Source: Lysinibacillus pakistanensis (GTDB lineage Bacteria > Bacillota > Bacilli > Bacillales_A > Planococcaceae). Taken from it: a DNA stretch of 64,000 bases. Position numbers and translations under genes: made by a program. How positions within the stretch are numbered: the first letter of the stretch is position 1; each line of letters opens with the position of its first letter. Positions 45,445 to 55,996 of this stretch are shown in pieces. The notes beneath the pieces were generated by a model that ran no database searches, was not told the origin of the DNA, and saw only the letters and a list, made by a program, of their open reading frames with translations. The stretch spans positions 494,501-558,500 of the forward strand of contig NZ_CP126101.1 in assembly GCF_030123245.1 (NCBI RefSeq), read 5' to 3'.

Positions 45445-46497
45445 ATGAAAAAAAGTTGGCAAATTGGAGGCGCATTTGTAGGATTAATCGTTGGGGCTGG
45501 CTTTGCATCAGGCCAAGAAATTATGCAATATTTCACGAGCTTTGGCTTGTATGGTATTGTAGGAGGAATTGTTGCAACCATTGCTTTTGCATTTTTGGGT
45601 ATGAGTCTAGCACAATTAGGGACAGATCTACAAACGACATCTCATAAAGAGGTTATTTATCACATTGGTGGGCGTTATATTGGGGTTATTTTAGATATTG
45701 TTATTACGTTTTTCTTATTTGGCGTTGCAGTCGTTATGTTTGCAGGGGCAGGGTCAACATTTCAGCAAATGTTCGGTATTAACCCAATGATTGGTAGTAT
45801 CTTTATGATGCTTATAACGATTTTAACACTACTGTTAAATGTTAAAAATATTATTAATATAATAGCATTAGTAACACCGTATTTAATGGGGATTATTTTT
45901 ATTATTTTAATTTACTCCATATTCACAATGGACTTAACGATTGCAGAGCAAAATGCTTTAGCAAAAGAGCAAACGTCTGCAGCTTCAAATTGGCTAATGG
46001 GTGCTTTACTTTATGTATCTTATAATATTGCGGCTGGTGCAGCGATGTTAATTGTTATGGGTGGGACTGTAAAAGAACGGAAAGTTGCTGGTATTGGCGG
46101 CATGCTAGGCGGACTAATGCTAGGTGTCTTAATAATATTAATTAATATTGCCATGTTCGTAAAAATGGATGTAGTTGGTGGGGTAGCGATGCCAACATTA
46201 GAGCTTGCTAAGCAAATCCATCCTGTAGTAGGGGTGTTAATGTCCATCGCTTTATTAGGAATGATGTATAATACAGCTGTTGGTATGTTTTATGCATTTA
46301 CAGTGCGTTTTATAGCGCCTGAGCATAAATATTTTAAACTAGGTATTGTGGTCATTGGTTTACTAGGCTTTGCAGCAAGCTTAGTCGGGTTTACAACTTT
46401 GGTTGGTAAGGTATATTCAACAATGGGCTATTTAGGCTTTGCTCTAATTATAGCGGTTGTCATGTCATGGCTACGAAAACCGAAAGATTTATCTTGA
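45445..46497 (+). CDS. ykvI: YkvI-family amino-acid transporter-like membrane protein
   Basis: A 350-residue membrane protein with about ten transmembrane segments, related to B. subtilis YkvI of the APC-like superfamily. It opens with QIGGAFVGLIVGAGFASGQEI, the unwound helix-1 motif of such transporters, and has a second Gly-rich motif around LLYVSYNIAAGAAMLIVMGG. It closes the D-amino acid operon and may import the amino acid used by the enzymes. This is inferred from position; the direction and substrate are not visible. Confidence 0.83.
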   Translation: MKKSWQIGGAFVGLIVGAGFASGQEIMQYFTSFGLYGIVGGIVATIAFAFLGMSLAQLGTDLQTTSHKEVIYHIGGRYIGVILDIVITFFLFGVAVVMFAGAGSTFQQMFGINPMIGSIFMMLITILTLLLNVKNIINIIALVTPYLMGIIFIILIYSIFTMDLTIAEQNALAKEQTSAASNWLMGALLYVSYNIAAGAAMLIVMGGTVKERKVAGIGGMLGGLMLGVLIILINIAMFVKMDVVGGVAMPTLELAKQIHPVVGVLMSIALLGMMYNTAVGMFYAFTVRFIAPEHKYFKLGIVVIGLLGFAASLVGFTTLVGKVYSTMGYLGFALIIAVVMSWLRKPKDLS

Positions 46498-46574
46498 TTC
46501 AAAGGTAGTAAGATAAATGCGTTTTCTAATTCAGCGGACATACCCTTTTTTGAGTGAGATAAAAAATTCTTCTT

Positions 46575-46610
46575 CCCTATTGCCAATGCATTGGCAATAG
46601 GGATTTTTTT
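46575..46610 (+). terminator. Perfect-palindrome terminator of the D-amino acid operon
   Basis: The stretch 46575-46602 is a perfect 28-base palindrome (CCCTATTGCC... inverted) followed by a T-run. It ends the RpiR operon. Confidence 0.88.
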
Positions 46611-46777
46611 ATGAAATCAGTGATGAAAGCTAAAGAGCAATCATACAGTAAGTATGTATTTGTTGATTTTAAATTTCTACTTAATGTATGATAAATTCTC
46701 GTAATTTTGAATAAAATCTATATTGTTTGCTAGACACCTTTTTTTATGAATGCTATATTAAAGTTGTCATAGTATTT

Positions 46778-46850
46778 TTATAATTAGGAAAAAAAGTTAA
46801 TCAACATGACTTTCTGAGCTAAATTGAGTCTATGTTTTTTCTAATTATAA
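46778..46850. repeat. Long inverted repeat upstream of tetR
   Basis: TTATAATTAG plus an A-run (46778-46795) is matched by a T-run plus CTAATTATAA (46835-46850), with one bulge and a ~39-base loop, ending 38 bases before the tetR start. It may be a leader structure or regulator site. Confidence 0.4.
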
Positions 46851-46887
46851 GGAGTAATAGAGTAAAGAGCTAGATGAAGGATGATAG

Positions 46888-47511
46888 ATGCCTATGGTAA
46901 AGAAAACGTTAAAACAAAGAATTGTAGACGCTTCAGTCGTGCTGTTTCAGCAAGATGGCTATCACAATGTAACTGTTGATCGCATTGTCGAATATATTGG
47001 GGCATCAAAGGGTGGATTTTATCATAATTTTAAATCGAAAGATGAATTGTTATATGAAATTCACGATGTATTTATTTCGTATGTTATTAAGCAGTCACAG
47101 GATGCCTATGACAAGTACGATACACCGATTACACGCTTATGTGCCATGCTGCAAACACTGACACAAGTATTTGATATGTATCAGGCACATATTACTGTTT
47201 TTTATGAGGAAAGCCGTTCACTTCCAGAGGAATATAGTGAAATTATTCATAAAAAAAGGGATCAATATCGGGATATTTTACAAAAAGTAATAGGAGAGGG
47301 CCAACAAACAAAAGATTTTCGTACGGAATTACCGTGTACAATTGTCACAATGGCCATTGTTGGAATGATTAACTGGACATATAAATGGTATAAACAAACG
47401 GGTCCATTGACAATGGAGGAAATTACAGAGGTCTTCACTGATATGGTATTACGTGCGATTGTGACGGAACAAGCAATGGAGGAAGCAAAACAATTTATGG
47501 TAAAGGGGTAG
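46888..47511 (+). CDS. TetR-family regulator of the leucine/isovalerate operon
   Basis: A 207-residue TetR repressor. The HTH is TVDRIVEYIGASKGGFYHNFKSKDELL and the rest is a helical ligand domain resembling acyl-CoA-responsive TetR proteins (FYEESRSLPEEYSEIIHKKRDQYRDIL). It lies directly before the acyl-CoA operon with a perfect dyad in between. A CoA-ester inducer is likely but inferred. In B. subtilis the homologous operon is under sporulation sigma-E control, so a TetR gene here would mean different regulation. AAGGATG lies before the ATG. Confidence 0.88.
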   Translation: MPMVKKTLKQRIVDASVVLFQQDGYHNVTVDRIVEYIGASKGGFYHNFKSKDELLYEIHDVFISYVIKQSQDAYDKYDTPITRLCAMLQTLTQVFDMYQAHITVFYEESRSLPEEYSEIIHKKRDQYRDILQKVIGEGQQTKDFRTELPCTIVTMAIVGMINWTYKWYKQTGPLTMEEITEVFTDMVLRAIVTEQAMEEAKQFMVKG

Positions 47512-47548
47512 CCAGTAATATCACTGGTTTTATTAATTGTTTATACAA

Positions 47549-47562
47549 ACCGACTAGTCGGT
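47549..47562. promoter_or_regulatory. Candidate TetR operator of the yng-like operon
   Basis: ACCGACTAGTCGGT is a perfect 14-base palindrome of typical TetR-operator form. It lies 37 bases after the tetR stop and 244 bases before the first operon gene. Confidence 0.7.
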
Positions 47563-47566
47563 ATTT

Positions 47567-47742
47567 ATCTTCGTTCAGAAAAAGACTTCCGCCTTTGAAA
47601 ATGGTGAAATAAATAGGGTGTGGTTCTTTTACAGTGGGTGTAGAGGACTTAGTCTAAGAATGCCACTTCCTGTAAATGACCGACATCGTTTTGGCCCTCG
47701 TGCAGGCCCAATCTGGACGAATTACGCCAAGGCGATATTGAT
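47567..47742 (+). repeat. Dispersed composite intergenic element, copy C (full-length)
   Basis: It starts with TTATCTTCGTTCAGAAAAAG, matching the left end of copy B. It then shows a matching CAGTGGGTGT block, a TTGG-CCT/AGG-CCAA hairpin and the tail GGACGAATTACGCCAAGGCG. It lies between the TetR operator and the first gene of the operon, so it is part of the leader if transcription starts at the operator. Confidence 0.7.
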
Positions 47743-47805
47743 TAATGCATGCAACTGTCATCTGAGCAATCTGCTATGGCAAATTAGAAATTAGGGGGAC
47801 TAGGG

Positions 47806-48948
47806 ATGAACTTTGAATTAACGAAAGAACAAGTGATGATTCGAGACATGGTACGTGATTTTGCGGAAAAAGAAATTAAACCGTATGCTCGTGAGGTTGA
47901 TGAGACGTCAACAATGAGAATAGAGAGCTTTAAAAAAATGGCTGAGCTAGGCTTATTGGGTATTCCGTTTCCTGAAGAATATGGTGGTTCAGGTGGGGAT
48001 ACAGTGTCTTACGCTTTAGCAGTCGAAGAAATTGGGCGTGCATGTGGAGGTACTGGATTAAGCTATGCTGCGGCTGTTAGCTTAGGGGCATCACCAATCT
48101 ATAATTTCGGCACAGAGGAGCAAAAGCAGGAATGGCTTGTTCCGTTAGCAAAAGGTGAGACATTAGGATCATTCGGTTTAACAGAGCCTAATGCAGGTTC
48201 AGATGCTGGTGGTACGCGAACAACAGCTGTTATTGATGGTGATGATTACGTCATTAATGGGGAAAAATGCTGGATCACAAATGCAGGCTATGCACGTCAA
48301 ATTATAGTAACAGCAGTAACAGGTAAGCGTGAAGATGGTAAAAAAATTATTTCATCTATTATTGTTCCAACGAATACACCTGGTGTAACGATAAATTGCA
48401 ATTACGACAAAATGGGTGTTCGTGGCTCCAATACATGTGAAATTGTTTTACAGAATGTTCGTGTTCCAAGAGCTAATCTTTTAGGGGATGAAAAACGAGG
48501 ATTTAGTCAGTTTTTAAATACGCTGGATGGTGGACGAATTTCAATTGCGGCTTTATCAGTAGGAATTGCACAGGCTGCTTATGAAAAGGCATTAAAATTC
48601 GCTAAAGAACGGGAGCAATTTGGTGCACCAATATCAAAGCTACAGGCTATCCAGTTTAAACTAGCTGATATGGCGATGGAGATAGAGCTTGCGCGTACAT
48701 TAGTACATAAGGCGGCATGGCTTAAGGATCAAAAGAAACCATTCGGAAAGGAAGCTGCAATGGCAAAATTATTTGCTTCAGAAATGGGCTTCCGTACTTG
48801 TAATCAAGCAATTCAAATTCATGGCGGTTCAGGCTATATGAAAGAATACGACGTTGAGCGCCATCTACGTGACATTAAATTAATGGAAATCGGTGAGGGA
48901 ACATCAGAAATTCAACGTCTCGTTATTTCTCGTCTAATTGGCTGTTAA
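47806..48948 (+). CDS. yngJ: Acyl-CoA dehydrogenase (YngJ-type, isovaleryl-CoA step)
   Basis: A 380-residue acyl-CoA dehydrogenase that would oxidise isovaleryl-CoA to 3-methylcrotonyl-CoA with FAD. Motifs: FPEEYGGSGGDT, FGLTEPNAGSDAGG (FAD/substrate), FKLADMAMEIELARTLVHKAA and IQIHGGSGYMKEYDVERHLRD. The C-terminal GEGTSEIQ carries a Glu in the canonical catalytic position, whereas classical isovaleryl-CoA dehydrogenases use a different Glu; substrate assignment therefore rests on the operon. A GGGGG site precedes the ATG. It is the first gene of the operon. Confidence 0.9.
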   Translation: MNFELTKEQVMIRDMVRDFAEKEIKPYAREVDETSTMRIESFKKMAELGLLGIPFPEEYGGSGGDTVSYALAVEEIGRACGGTGLSYAAAVSLGASPIYNFGTEEQKQEWLVPLAKGETLGSFGLTEPNAGSDAGGTRTTAVIDGDDYVINGEKCWITNAGYARQIIVTAVTGKREDGKKIISSIIVPTNTPGVTINCNYDKMGVRGSNTCEIVLQNVRVPRANLLGDEKRGFSQFLNTLDGGRISIAALSVGIAQAAYEKALKFAKEREQFGAPISKLQAIQFKLADMAMEIELARTLVHKAAWLKDQKKPFGKEAAMAKLFASEMGFRTCNQAIQIHGGSGYMKEYDVERHLRDIKLMEIGEGTSEIQRLVISRLIGC

Positions 48949-48996
48949 AAAACCTTTGCTGAAAAGAGTTAAATAGCATAATAAAGGAGGATTCTC

Positions 48997-50631
<1,635 letters not shown>

Positions 50632-50646
50632 GAAGGGGGCGGTAAT

Positions 50647-52005
50647 ATGTTCAAGAAGGTTTTAATTGCCAATCGTGGGGAGATCGCTAGGCGGATTATA
50701 AGAACATGTAAGCGACTAAATGTTCAAACAGTTGCAGTGTATTCAGAGGCCGATGCTGCCAGTCTTCATGTTAAAGATGCAGATGAAGCATATTGTGTAG
50801 GAAAGCCGCCTGTTGCACAGAGCTATTTAAATATTGATCGTATTCTTGAAATTGCACAGGAAAGCGGTGCGGATGCTGTTCATCCAGGCTATGGCTTATT
50901 ATCGGAGAACGCCGATTTTGCTAAACGTTGTACAGAGGCAGGCCTTACATTTATTGGACCGAGTGCAGAGGTTATTGCCTCGATGGGAAGTAAATTAGAG
51001 GCAAGAAAAACGATGAAGGCAGCGGGTGTCCCAATTGTAGAAGGTGTAGAAACACCTATTGCAAATGTAGAAGAGGCAGTTGCAATAGCTGCACGTCTTG
51101 GCTATCCAGTTATGTTAAAGGCTTCTGCTGGTGGTGGCGGTATCGGTATGCAGCTTGTTGAAAATTCTGAGGAGCTAGCAAAGGCATTTGAGGGAAATCA
51201 AAAGCGAGCACAGTCATTTTTCGGAGACGGAACAATGTATATGGAGCGATTTATTGCCAATCCACACCATGTTGAGGTTCAAATAATTGCAGACCATCAT
51301 GGCAATGTTGTACCACTCTTCGAACGTGAGTGTTCAATCCAGAGGAGAAACCAAAAAGTAGTGGAGGAGGCACCATCTCCCTTCATTTCAGATGAAACAA
51401 GAGAGCGTATGCTAGAAGCGTCCGTCAAGGCAGCAAAGCATATTGGATATGTGAATGCTGGTACGATTGAGTATCTAGTAGATGCGAATCAACAATTTTA
51501 CTTTTTAGAGATGAATACACGTCTACAGGTGGAGCATCCCGTAACAGAGGAAATTACAAAGCTGGATCTGGTGGAGGAGCAATTAAAGATTGCAGCAAAA
51601 CAGCCTTTAACGTTTACACGGGAGAGCATTGAAAAAGAAGGGCATGCAATTGAAGTACGCATATATGCTGAAAATCCTTCCACGTTTTTCCCTTCGCCAG
51701 GTATTATCACAGCGCTAGAGCTACCTCAGGGAGAAGGTATTCGACATGAATGTGGTGTAGAGGCAGATTCAACGGTAACACCTTTCTATGATCCAATGAT
51801 AAGCAAGTTAATTGTGTGGGGAAATACACGCGCAATTGCATGTGAAAGACTTATTCAAGCACTTCGAGCTTATAAAGTGGAAGGAATTCAAACAAATATT
51901 CCAATGCTCTTGAAGACAGTTACACATGAACAATTTTTAAAAGGCAATACAACGACTAAATTTGTGGATGAATATTATTTACCGCAATTAGCACAGTCAA
52001 AATAA
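50647..52005 (+). CDS. yngH: Biotin carboxylase subunit of methylcrotonyl-CoA carboxylase (YngH)
   Basis: A 452-residue biotin carboxylase of the ATP-grasp fold. It starts KVLIANRGEIARRIIRTCKRL, has the glycine-rich KASAGGGGIGMQ loop, ERECSIQRRNQKVVEEAPSP and EMNTRLQVEHPVTEE. It carboxylates the biotin on the small carrier protein encoded next, for transfer to 3-methylcrotonyl-CoA. An acetyl-CoA carboxylase AccC role is less likely because the pathway genes surround it. A GGGGG site lies eight bases before the ATG. Confidence 0.92.
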   Translation: MFKKVLIANRGEIARRIIRTCKRLNVQTVAVYSEADAASLHVKDADEAYCVGKPPVAQSYLNIDRILEIAQESGADAVHPGYGLLSENADFAKRCTEAGLTFIGPSAEVIASMGSKLEARKTMKAAGVPIVEGVETPIANVEEAVAIAARLGYPVMLKASAGGGGIGMQLVENSEELAKAFEGNQKRAQSFFGDGTMYMERFIANPHHVEVQIIADHHGNVVPLFERECSIQRRNQKVVEEAPSPFISDETRERMLEASVKAAKHIGYVNAGTIEYLVDANQQFYFLEMNTRLQVEHPVTEEITKLDLVEEQLKIAAKQPLTFTRESIEKEGHAIEVRIYAENPSTFFPSPGIITALELPQGEGIRHECGVEADSTVTPFYDPMISKLIVWGNTRAIACERLIQALRAYKVEGIQTNIPMLLKTVTHEQFLKGNTTTKFVDEYYLPQLAQSK

Positions 52006-52074
52006 AAAAAATTCAAAGCATTCGCACCCTCTTACACGTGCGAATGCCCTACTTAAAATTAGGAGTGATGGACA

Positions 52075-52287
52075 ATGGCAACAGTAAAAGCAAGCATGGC
52101 GGGAACAGTATGGAAAATCGTGGTGGCAGAAGGAGAAAAAGTGACAGCTGGTCAAGATGTAGCAATATTAGAGTCCATGAAAATGGAGATTCCAATTGCG
52201 GCAGAAGAGGATGGCGTGGTAACAAAAATCATTGCCAATGAAGGAGATTTCATTAATGTTGATGATGATATTTTAGAAATTGAATAA
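52075..52287 (+). CDS. yngHB: Biotin carboxyl carrier protein (YngHB)
   Basis: A 70-residue biotinyl domain, the whole carrier. The biotin-accepting Lys lies in ILESMKMEIPI, with Gly- and Val-rich strands either side (VKASMAGTVWKIVVAEGEKV, DGVVTKIIANEGDFI). It carries CO2 between YngH and the carboxyltransferase at the operon end. Being a separate small protein is typical of the B. subtilis-type cluster. GGAG lies nine bases before the ATG. Confidence 0.93.
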   Translation: MATVKASMAGTVWKIVVAEGEKVTAGQDVAILESMKMEIPIAAEEDGVVTKIIANEGDFINVDDDILEIE

Positions 52288-52302
52288 GAGGGGGGCTTTT
52301 GG

Positions 52303-53217
52303 ATGCAACTACCAACACATGTAACGATAAAGGAAGTAGGCCCTCGTGATGGCTTGCAAAATGAGAAGACTCATCTTTCAACTACTGACAAGGTACAGCT
52401 AGTAAATTTACTTAGTCATACAGGTTTGAATTATATAGAGGTCACATCCTTTGTGCATCCAAAATGGATACCGCAATTGGCAGATGCAGTAGAAGTGCTT
52501 CAGGCCATTAAACGGCAAAAAAATATTACGTATGCAGCACTCGTACCGAATATGCGCGGCTTAGAGCGGGCATTGCAGGCGGAAGTAGATGAAGTGAGCG
52601 TTTTTATGTCAGCCAGTGAAAGCCATAATCAAAGCAATATAAATAAAACGATTAAAGACACATTTCCGATAATAGAGGAAGTAGTTACAGGAGCCAAGGC
52701 AGCTCATAAAAATGTGCGTGGATATATTTCAACAGTGATAGGCTGCCCCTATGAAGGTTACATACAACCGGAAAAGGTTTTGAGAGTGACTGAAAAATTA
52801 TTAGAAATGGGTATTGATGAAATTTCACTTGGTGACACGATTGGCGTTGGCGTGCCGACTCAGGTTGAAAGCTTATTAAACGAATTGCTAAAAAGGTACC
52901 CTGTAGAGCATTTTGCTATGCATTTTCATGATACACGAGGTACGGCACTCGCTAACATCTTAAAATCCATAGAAATGGGCATAACAAAATTTGATAGTGC
53001 ACTTGGTGGGCTAGGGGGATGTCCATATGCTAAGGGAGCTTCAGGCAATGTGGCCACGGAGGATTTATTATATTTATTAGATGGAATGGGTATTAAAACA
53101 GGTGTAGAGATGAATAAAGTGCTAGAGGCGGCATTTTTTATAGAAAAGAAACTTGGAAAGACTGTTGCATCTAAACAGATGGCAATTGTCCGTAATGAAA
53201 GGAGTGCGATTCAATAA
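52303..53217 (+). CDS. yngG: Hydroxymethylglutaryl-CoA lyase (YngG)
   Basis: A 304-residue HMG-CoA lyase that splits HMG-CoA into acetyl-CoA and acetoacetate, the last leucine-pathway step. The TIM-barrel motifs are KEVGPRDGLQNE at the start, YIEVTSFVHPKWIPQ, SLGDTIGVGVPTQ, MHFHDTRGTALANI and the loop GLGGCPYAKGASGNVATED with the catalytic Cys. GGGGG precedes the ATG. Its stop overlaps the next start (TAATG). Confidence 0.95.
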   Translation: MQLPTHVTIKEVGPRDGLQNEKTHLSTTDKVQLVNLLSHTGLNYIEVTSFVHPKWIPQLADAVEVLQAIKRQKNITYAALVPNMRGLERALQAEVDEVSVFMSASESHNQSNINKTIKDTFPIIEEVVTGAKAAHKNVRGYISTVIGCPYEGYIQPEKVLRVTEKLLEMGIDEISLGDTIGVGVPTQVESLLNELLKRYPVEHFAMHFHDTRGTALANILKSIEMGITKFDSALGGLGGCPYAKGASGNVATEDLLYLLDGMGIKTGVEMNKVLEAAFFIEKKLGKTVASKQMAIVRNERSAIQ

Positions 53218-53999
53218 TGACGCAACTCGTTCGTTTTGAAATAGTAGAAGGAAGCATTGGGCTTATAACATTAACAAGACCTGACGCTGCAAATGCGATG
53301 TCTGTCCAACTACTAAAAGAGTTAGGTGCAACACTTGATCACATCAACGGAGATTCAGCAGTACGAGTAGTGCTATTAACAGGTGCTGGGGAAAAGGCAT
53401 TTTGCGCAGGTGCTGATTTAAAAGAGCGTAAGGGTATGTCTGATCAACAGGTTAGGCAGATTGTCCAGTTAATTGGTGCAACTGTAACGAAAGTAGAAGC
53501 ACTTTCCCAACCTATCATTGCTGTATTAAATGGTGTCGCCTTTGGAGGTGGTCTAGAATTAGCATTAGCATGCGATTTACGTATTGCTGCTAAACATGTA
53601 AAAGTCGGACTTACTGAGACTTCTCTTGGCATTATTCCAGGAGCAGGTGGCACGCAGCGTCTTCCACGTTTAATCGGCATAGGAAAAGCAAAGGAATTAA
53701 TCTATACAGCGCGTCGATTAAGTGCTGAGGAAGCTAAGGACTATGGCATTGTGGAGTACGTTTACGAGGGCCGTGAGGTACATGCTAAGGCAATAGAGCT
53801 TGCACAAGAAATGGCTAAAAATGCTCCGCTTTCCTTAATTCAGGCAAAAATAGCGATGAATCAGGGGGTTGAGGTGGATTTAGCGAGTGGCTTAAAAATC
53901 GAATCGCTCGCATATAGTGCTCTGATCCCTACAGAAGATCGATTAGAGGGTTTACTTGCTTTCCAAGAAAAGCGCACACCACAATACTCAGGGAAATAA
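53217..53999 (+). CDS. yngF: Enoyl-CoA hydratase, probable methylglutaconyl-CoA hydratase (YngF)
   Basis: A 260-residue crotonase-fold enzyme. Oxyanion-hole strands are GAGEKAFCAGADLKER and LNGVAFGGGLELALACDLRIA, with catalytic Glu positions in ETSLGIIPGAGGTQRLPRL. In the leucine route it hydrates 3-methylglutaconyl-CoA to HMG-CoA; the operon position supports this over a generic hydratase. The start overlaps the lyase stop by one base. It is followed by an element copy that may uncouple the last gene. Confidence 0.92.
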   Translation: MTQLVRFEIVEGSIGLITLTRPDAANAMSVQLLKELGATLDHINGDSAVRVVLLTGAGEKAFCAGADLKERKGMSDQQVRQIVQLIGATVTKVEALSQPIIAVLNGVAFGGGLELALACDLRIAAKHVKVGLTETSLGIIPGAGGTQRLPRLIGIGKAKELIYTARRLSAEEAKDYGIVEYVYEGREVHAKAIELAQEMAKNAPLSLIQAKIAMNQGVEVDLASGLKIESLAYSALIPTEDRLEGLLAFQEKRTPQYSGK

Positions 54000-54153
54000 A
54001 ATTTTCTTCTATATGAATATGGAGCTGTAATTCTGTTGCTGCTGTTTAAGGCGGGAATAAACAGATGCAGCAAGGATGGGTGTTGTGGATTGTAGGAGAT
54101 AGTTTATCTGCATTCAGCAAATGTCTTTTGTATCGAAAGCAAAGCGGCAGCTA

Positions 54154-54185
54154 CAATTACGCCAAAGCGAAATTGATTTTTTTTG
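54154..54185 (+). repeat. Dispersed composite element, copy D (dyad tail with T-run)
   Basis: The conserved dyad CAATTACGCCAAAGCGAAAT continues TTG and is followed by eight T (54177-54184), a terminator-like form. It lies inside the leucine operon, between yngF and yngE, so it could partially terminate transcription. Confidence 0.65.
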
Positions 54186-54255
54186 TAAGAAACCAAAAGG
54201 CCACTAAGTGCCAGGATATTATGGCATAACTGATTGGGCAAAGGGAGGAATTAAC

Positions 54256-55791
54256 ATGGGCAATATTTCGACAGATAATTCAACTACACTAAAGGATAAA
54301 ATTTTAGCAGGTGGTTTACCGAAATATCATGATAAAAATGCACAACAAGGAAAGCTCTTTGTACGGGAACGACTGGAATTATTACTAGACGATGGATTAC
54401 AATCAGAGGATGGTCTCTATGCGAACTGTTTAGCAGGTGATTTGCCAGCCGATGGTGTGGTAACAGGAATCGGTAAAATACATGGTCGTACTGTCTGTGT
54501 ATTAGCGAATGATTCAACAATTAAGGCGGGCTCTTGGGGTAAACGTACAGTGGAAAAAATGATTCGTATTCAAGAAACAGCTGAAAAGTTAAACTGTCCA
54601 TTACTTTATTTAGTTGATTCAGCAGGTGCTCGTATTACAGACCAATTAGAGATGTTCCCTGGTCGAAGAGGCGCTGGGCGTATTTTCTATAATCAAGTAA
54701 AACTTTCTGGGAAAGTACCACAAATATGCCTATTGTTCGGACCATCCGCAGCTGGTGGCGCTTATATTCCTGCCTTTTGCGATATTGTTGTTATGGTAGA
54801 GGGCAATGCATCTATGTATTTAGGTTCTCCACGTATGGCAGAAATGGTTATTGGGGAAAAGGTAGATTTAGAAACAATGGGTGGTGCAAAAATGCATTGT
54901 TCGGTTTCTGGCTGTGGAGATGTACTCGTTAAAACAGAGCAGGAAGCCATTGCATATGCTAGAAAATATTTAGGCTATTTCCCAAATAACTATGCAGAAC
55001 GTAGCAGGGTCGAAGAGGCAAAACCACCAGCATCATTTGATAAGTCCATTGAAGAATTAATTCCTGAAAATCAAAATGTTCCTTTCGATATGTATAAATT
55101 AATCGATCGAATTATTGATGAAGATTCATTTTGTGAAGTTAAAAAATTATTTGCTCCCGAATTAATAACTGGGCTTGGTCGTATTAAAGGACAATCGGTT
55201 GGCATCATTGCAAACCAGCCTCGTGTAAAAGGAGGCGTATTATTCCACGATTCGGCTGATAAAGCTGCAAAATTTATTTCCCTTTGTGATGCGTTCAATA
55301 TACCGCTCCTTTTCCTTGCAGATGTACCAGGCTTTATGATTGGAACGCAGGTTGAGAAGGCTGGCATTATCCGCCATGGTGCAAAGATGATATTTGCTAT
55401 GAGTGAAGCAACGGTTCCAAAGCTGACGGTCATTGTTCGTAAGGCATATGGGGCAGGATTGTATGCAATGGCAGGCCCAGCATTCGAGCCGGATTGCTGT
55501 ATTGCACTAACCAATGCTCAAATAGCCGTAATGGGACCTGAGGCCGCAGTGAACGCTGTATATGCCAATAAAATTGCAGAGCTTCCGAAAGAGGAGCAAG
55601 CAAGCTTTATTGCGGAAAAACGCAAAGAATATCAGGAGGAAATTGATGTTTATCGTTTAGCATCAGAGCTAATCATTGACGATGTAATTGCGCCGAATGA
55701 TTTAAGAACAGTACTTGAATCACGTTTAGAGCTATATATGTCAAAATACTTATTATTCTCGGAACGTAAACATGGAGTAAATCCCGTTTAA
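54256..55791 (+). CDS. yngE: Carboxyltransferase subunit of methylcrotonyl-CoA carboxylase (YngE)
   Basis: A 511-residue carboxyltransferase of the crotonase superfamily, the beta subunit that moves CO2 from biotin to 3-methylcrotonyl-CoA. It has LLYLVDSAGARITDQLEMFPGRRGAGRIFYNQ, FGPSAAGGAYIPAFCD and, in the second half, FLADVPGFMIGTQVEKAGIIRHGAKMI and VRKAYGAGLYAMAGPAFEP. The longest frame begins at 54208, but GGAGG lies seven bases before the ATG at 54256. It completes the operon, separated from yngF by 256 bases that hold the element copy D. Confidence 0.94.
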   Translation: MGNISTDNSTTLKDKILAGGLPKYHDKNAQQGKLFVRERLELLLDDGLQSEDGLYANCLAGDLPADGVVTGIGKIHGRTVCVLANDSTIKAGSWGKRTVEKMIRIQETAEKLNCPLLYLVDSAGARITDQLEMFPGRRGAGRIFYNQVKLSGKVPQICLLFGPSAAGGAYIPAFCDIVVMVEGNASMYLGSPRMAEMVIGEKVDLETMGGAKMHCSVSGCGDVLVKTEQEAIAYARKYLGYFPNNYAERSRVEEAKPPASFDKSIEELIPENQNVPFDMYKLIDRIIDEDSFCEVKKLFAPELITGLGRIKGQSVGIIANQPRVKGGVLFHDSADKAAKFISLCDAFNIPLLFLADVPGFMIGTQVEKAGIIRHGAKMIFAMSEATVPKLTVIVRKAYGAGLYAMAGPAFEPDCCIALTNAQIAVMGPEAAVNAVYANKIAELPKEEQASFIAEKRKEYQEEIDVYRLASELIIDDVIAPNDLRTVLESRLELYMSKYLLFSERKHGVNPV

Positions 55792-55855
55792 AAGTATTGG
55801 AGAGACTTTTCCCTAAAGCTTGGTTTGTGTGGAAATCCCGTAGATAAACGACAAG

Positions 55856-55886
55856 GCCGGCTCAATGGTATGAGTCGGCTTTTTGA
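55856..55886 (+). terminator. Terminator of the leucine operon
   Basis: GCCGGCTCA (55856-55864) pairs with TGAGTCGGC (55871-55879) with one wobble, followed by TTTTT. Confidence 0.82.
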
Positions 55887-55996
55887 ATATGTCTAAACAT
55901 GCCTAAATAGAAACCTAACTTAATATATCTCTTGCATGGGAATGGGAGGCATATTAAAATATGGGAAGAATCTAAAGGAAGTAGGGTTGTTTAGGC

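Noticed and set aside
46575..46602. Perfect 28-base palindrome as an operator
   Set aside because: It is followed by a T-run right after an operon end and far from the next start, so a terminator is the better reading.
52038..52241. Plus-strand frame overlapping the biotin carrier gene
   Set aside because: Out of frame with the clear biotinyl domain and Lys/Arg/Gly-rich without a domain.
55071..55514. 147-codon minus-strand frame inside yngE
   Set aside because: Antisense shadow of the carboxyltransferase, which has all expected motifs.
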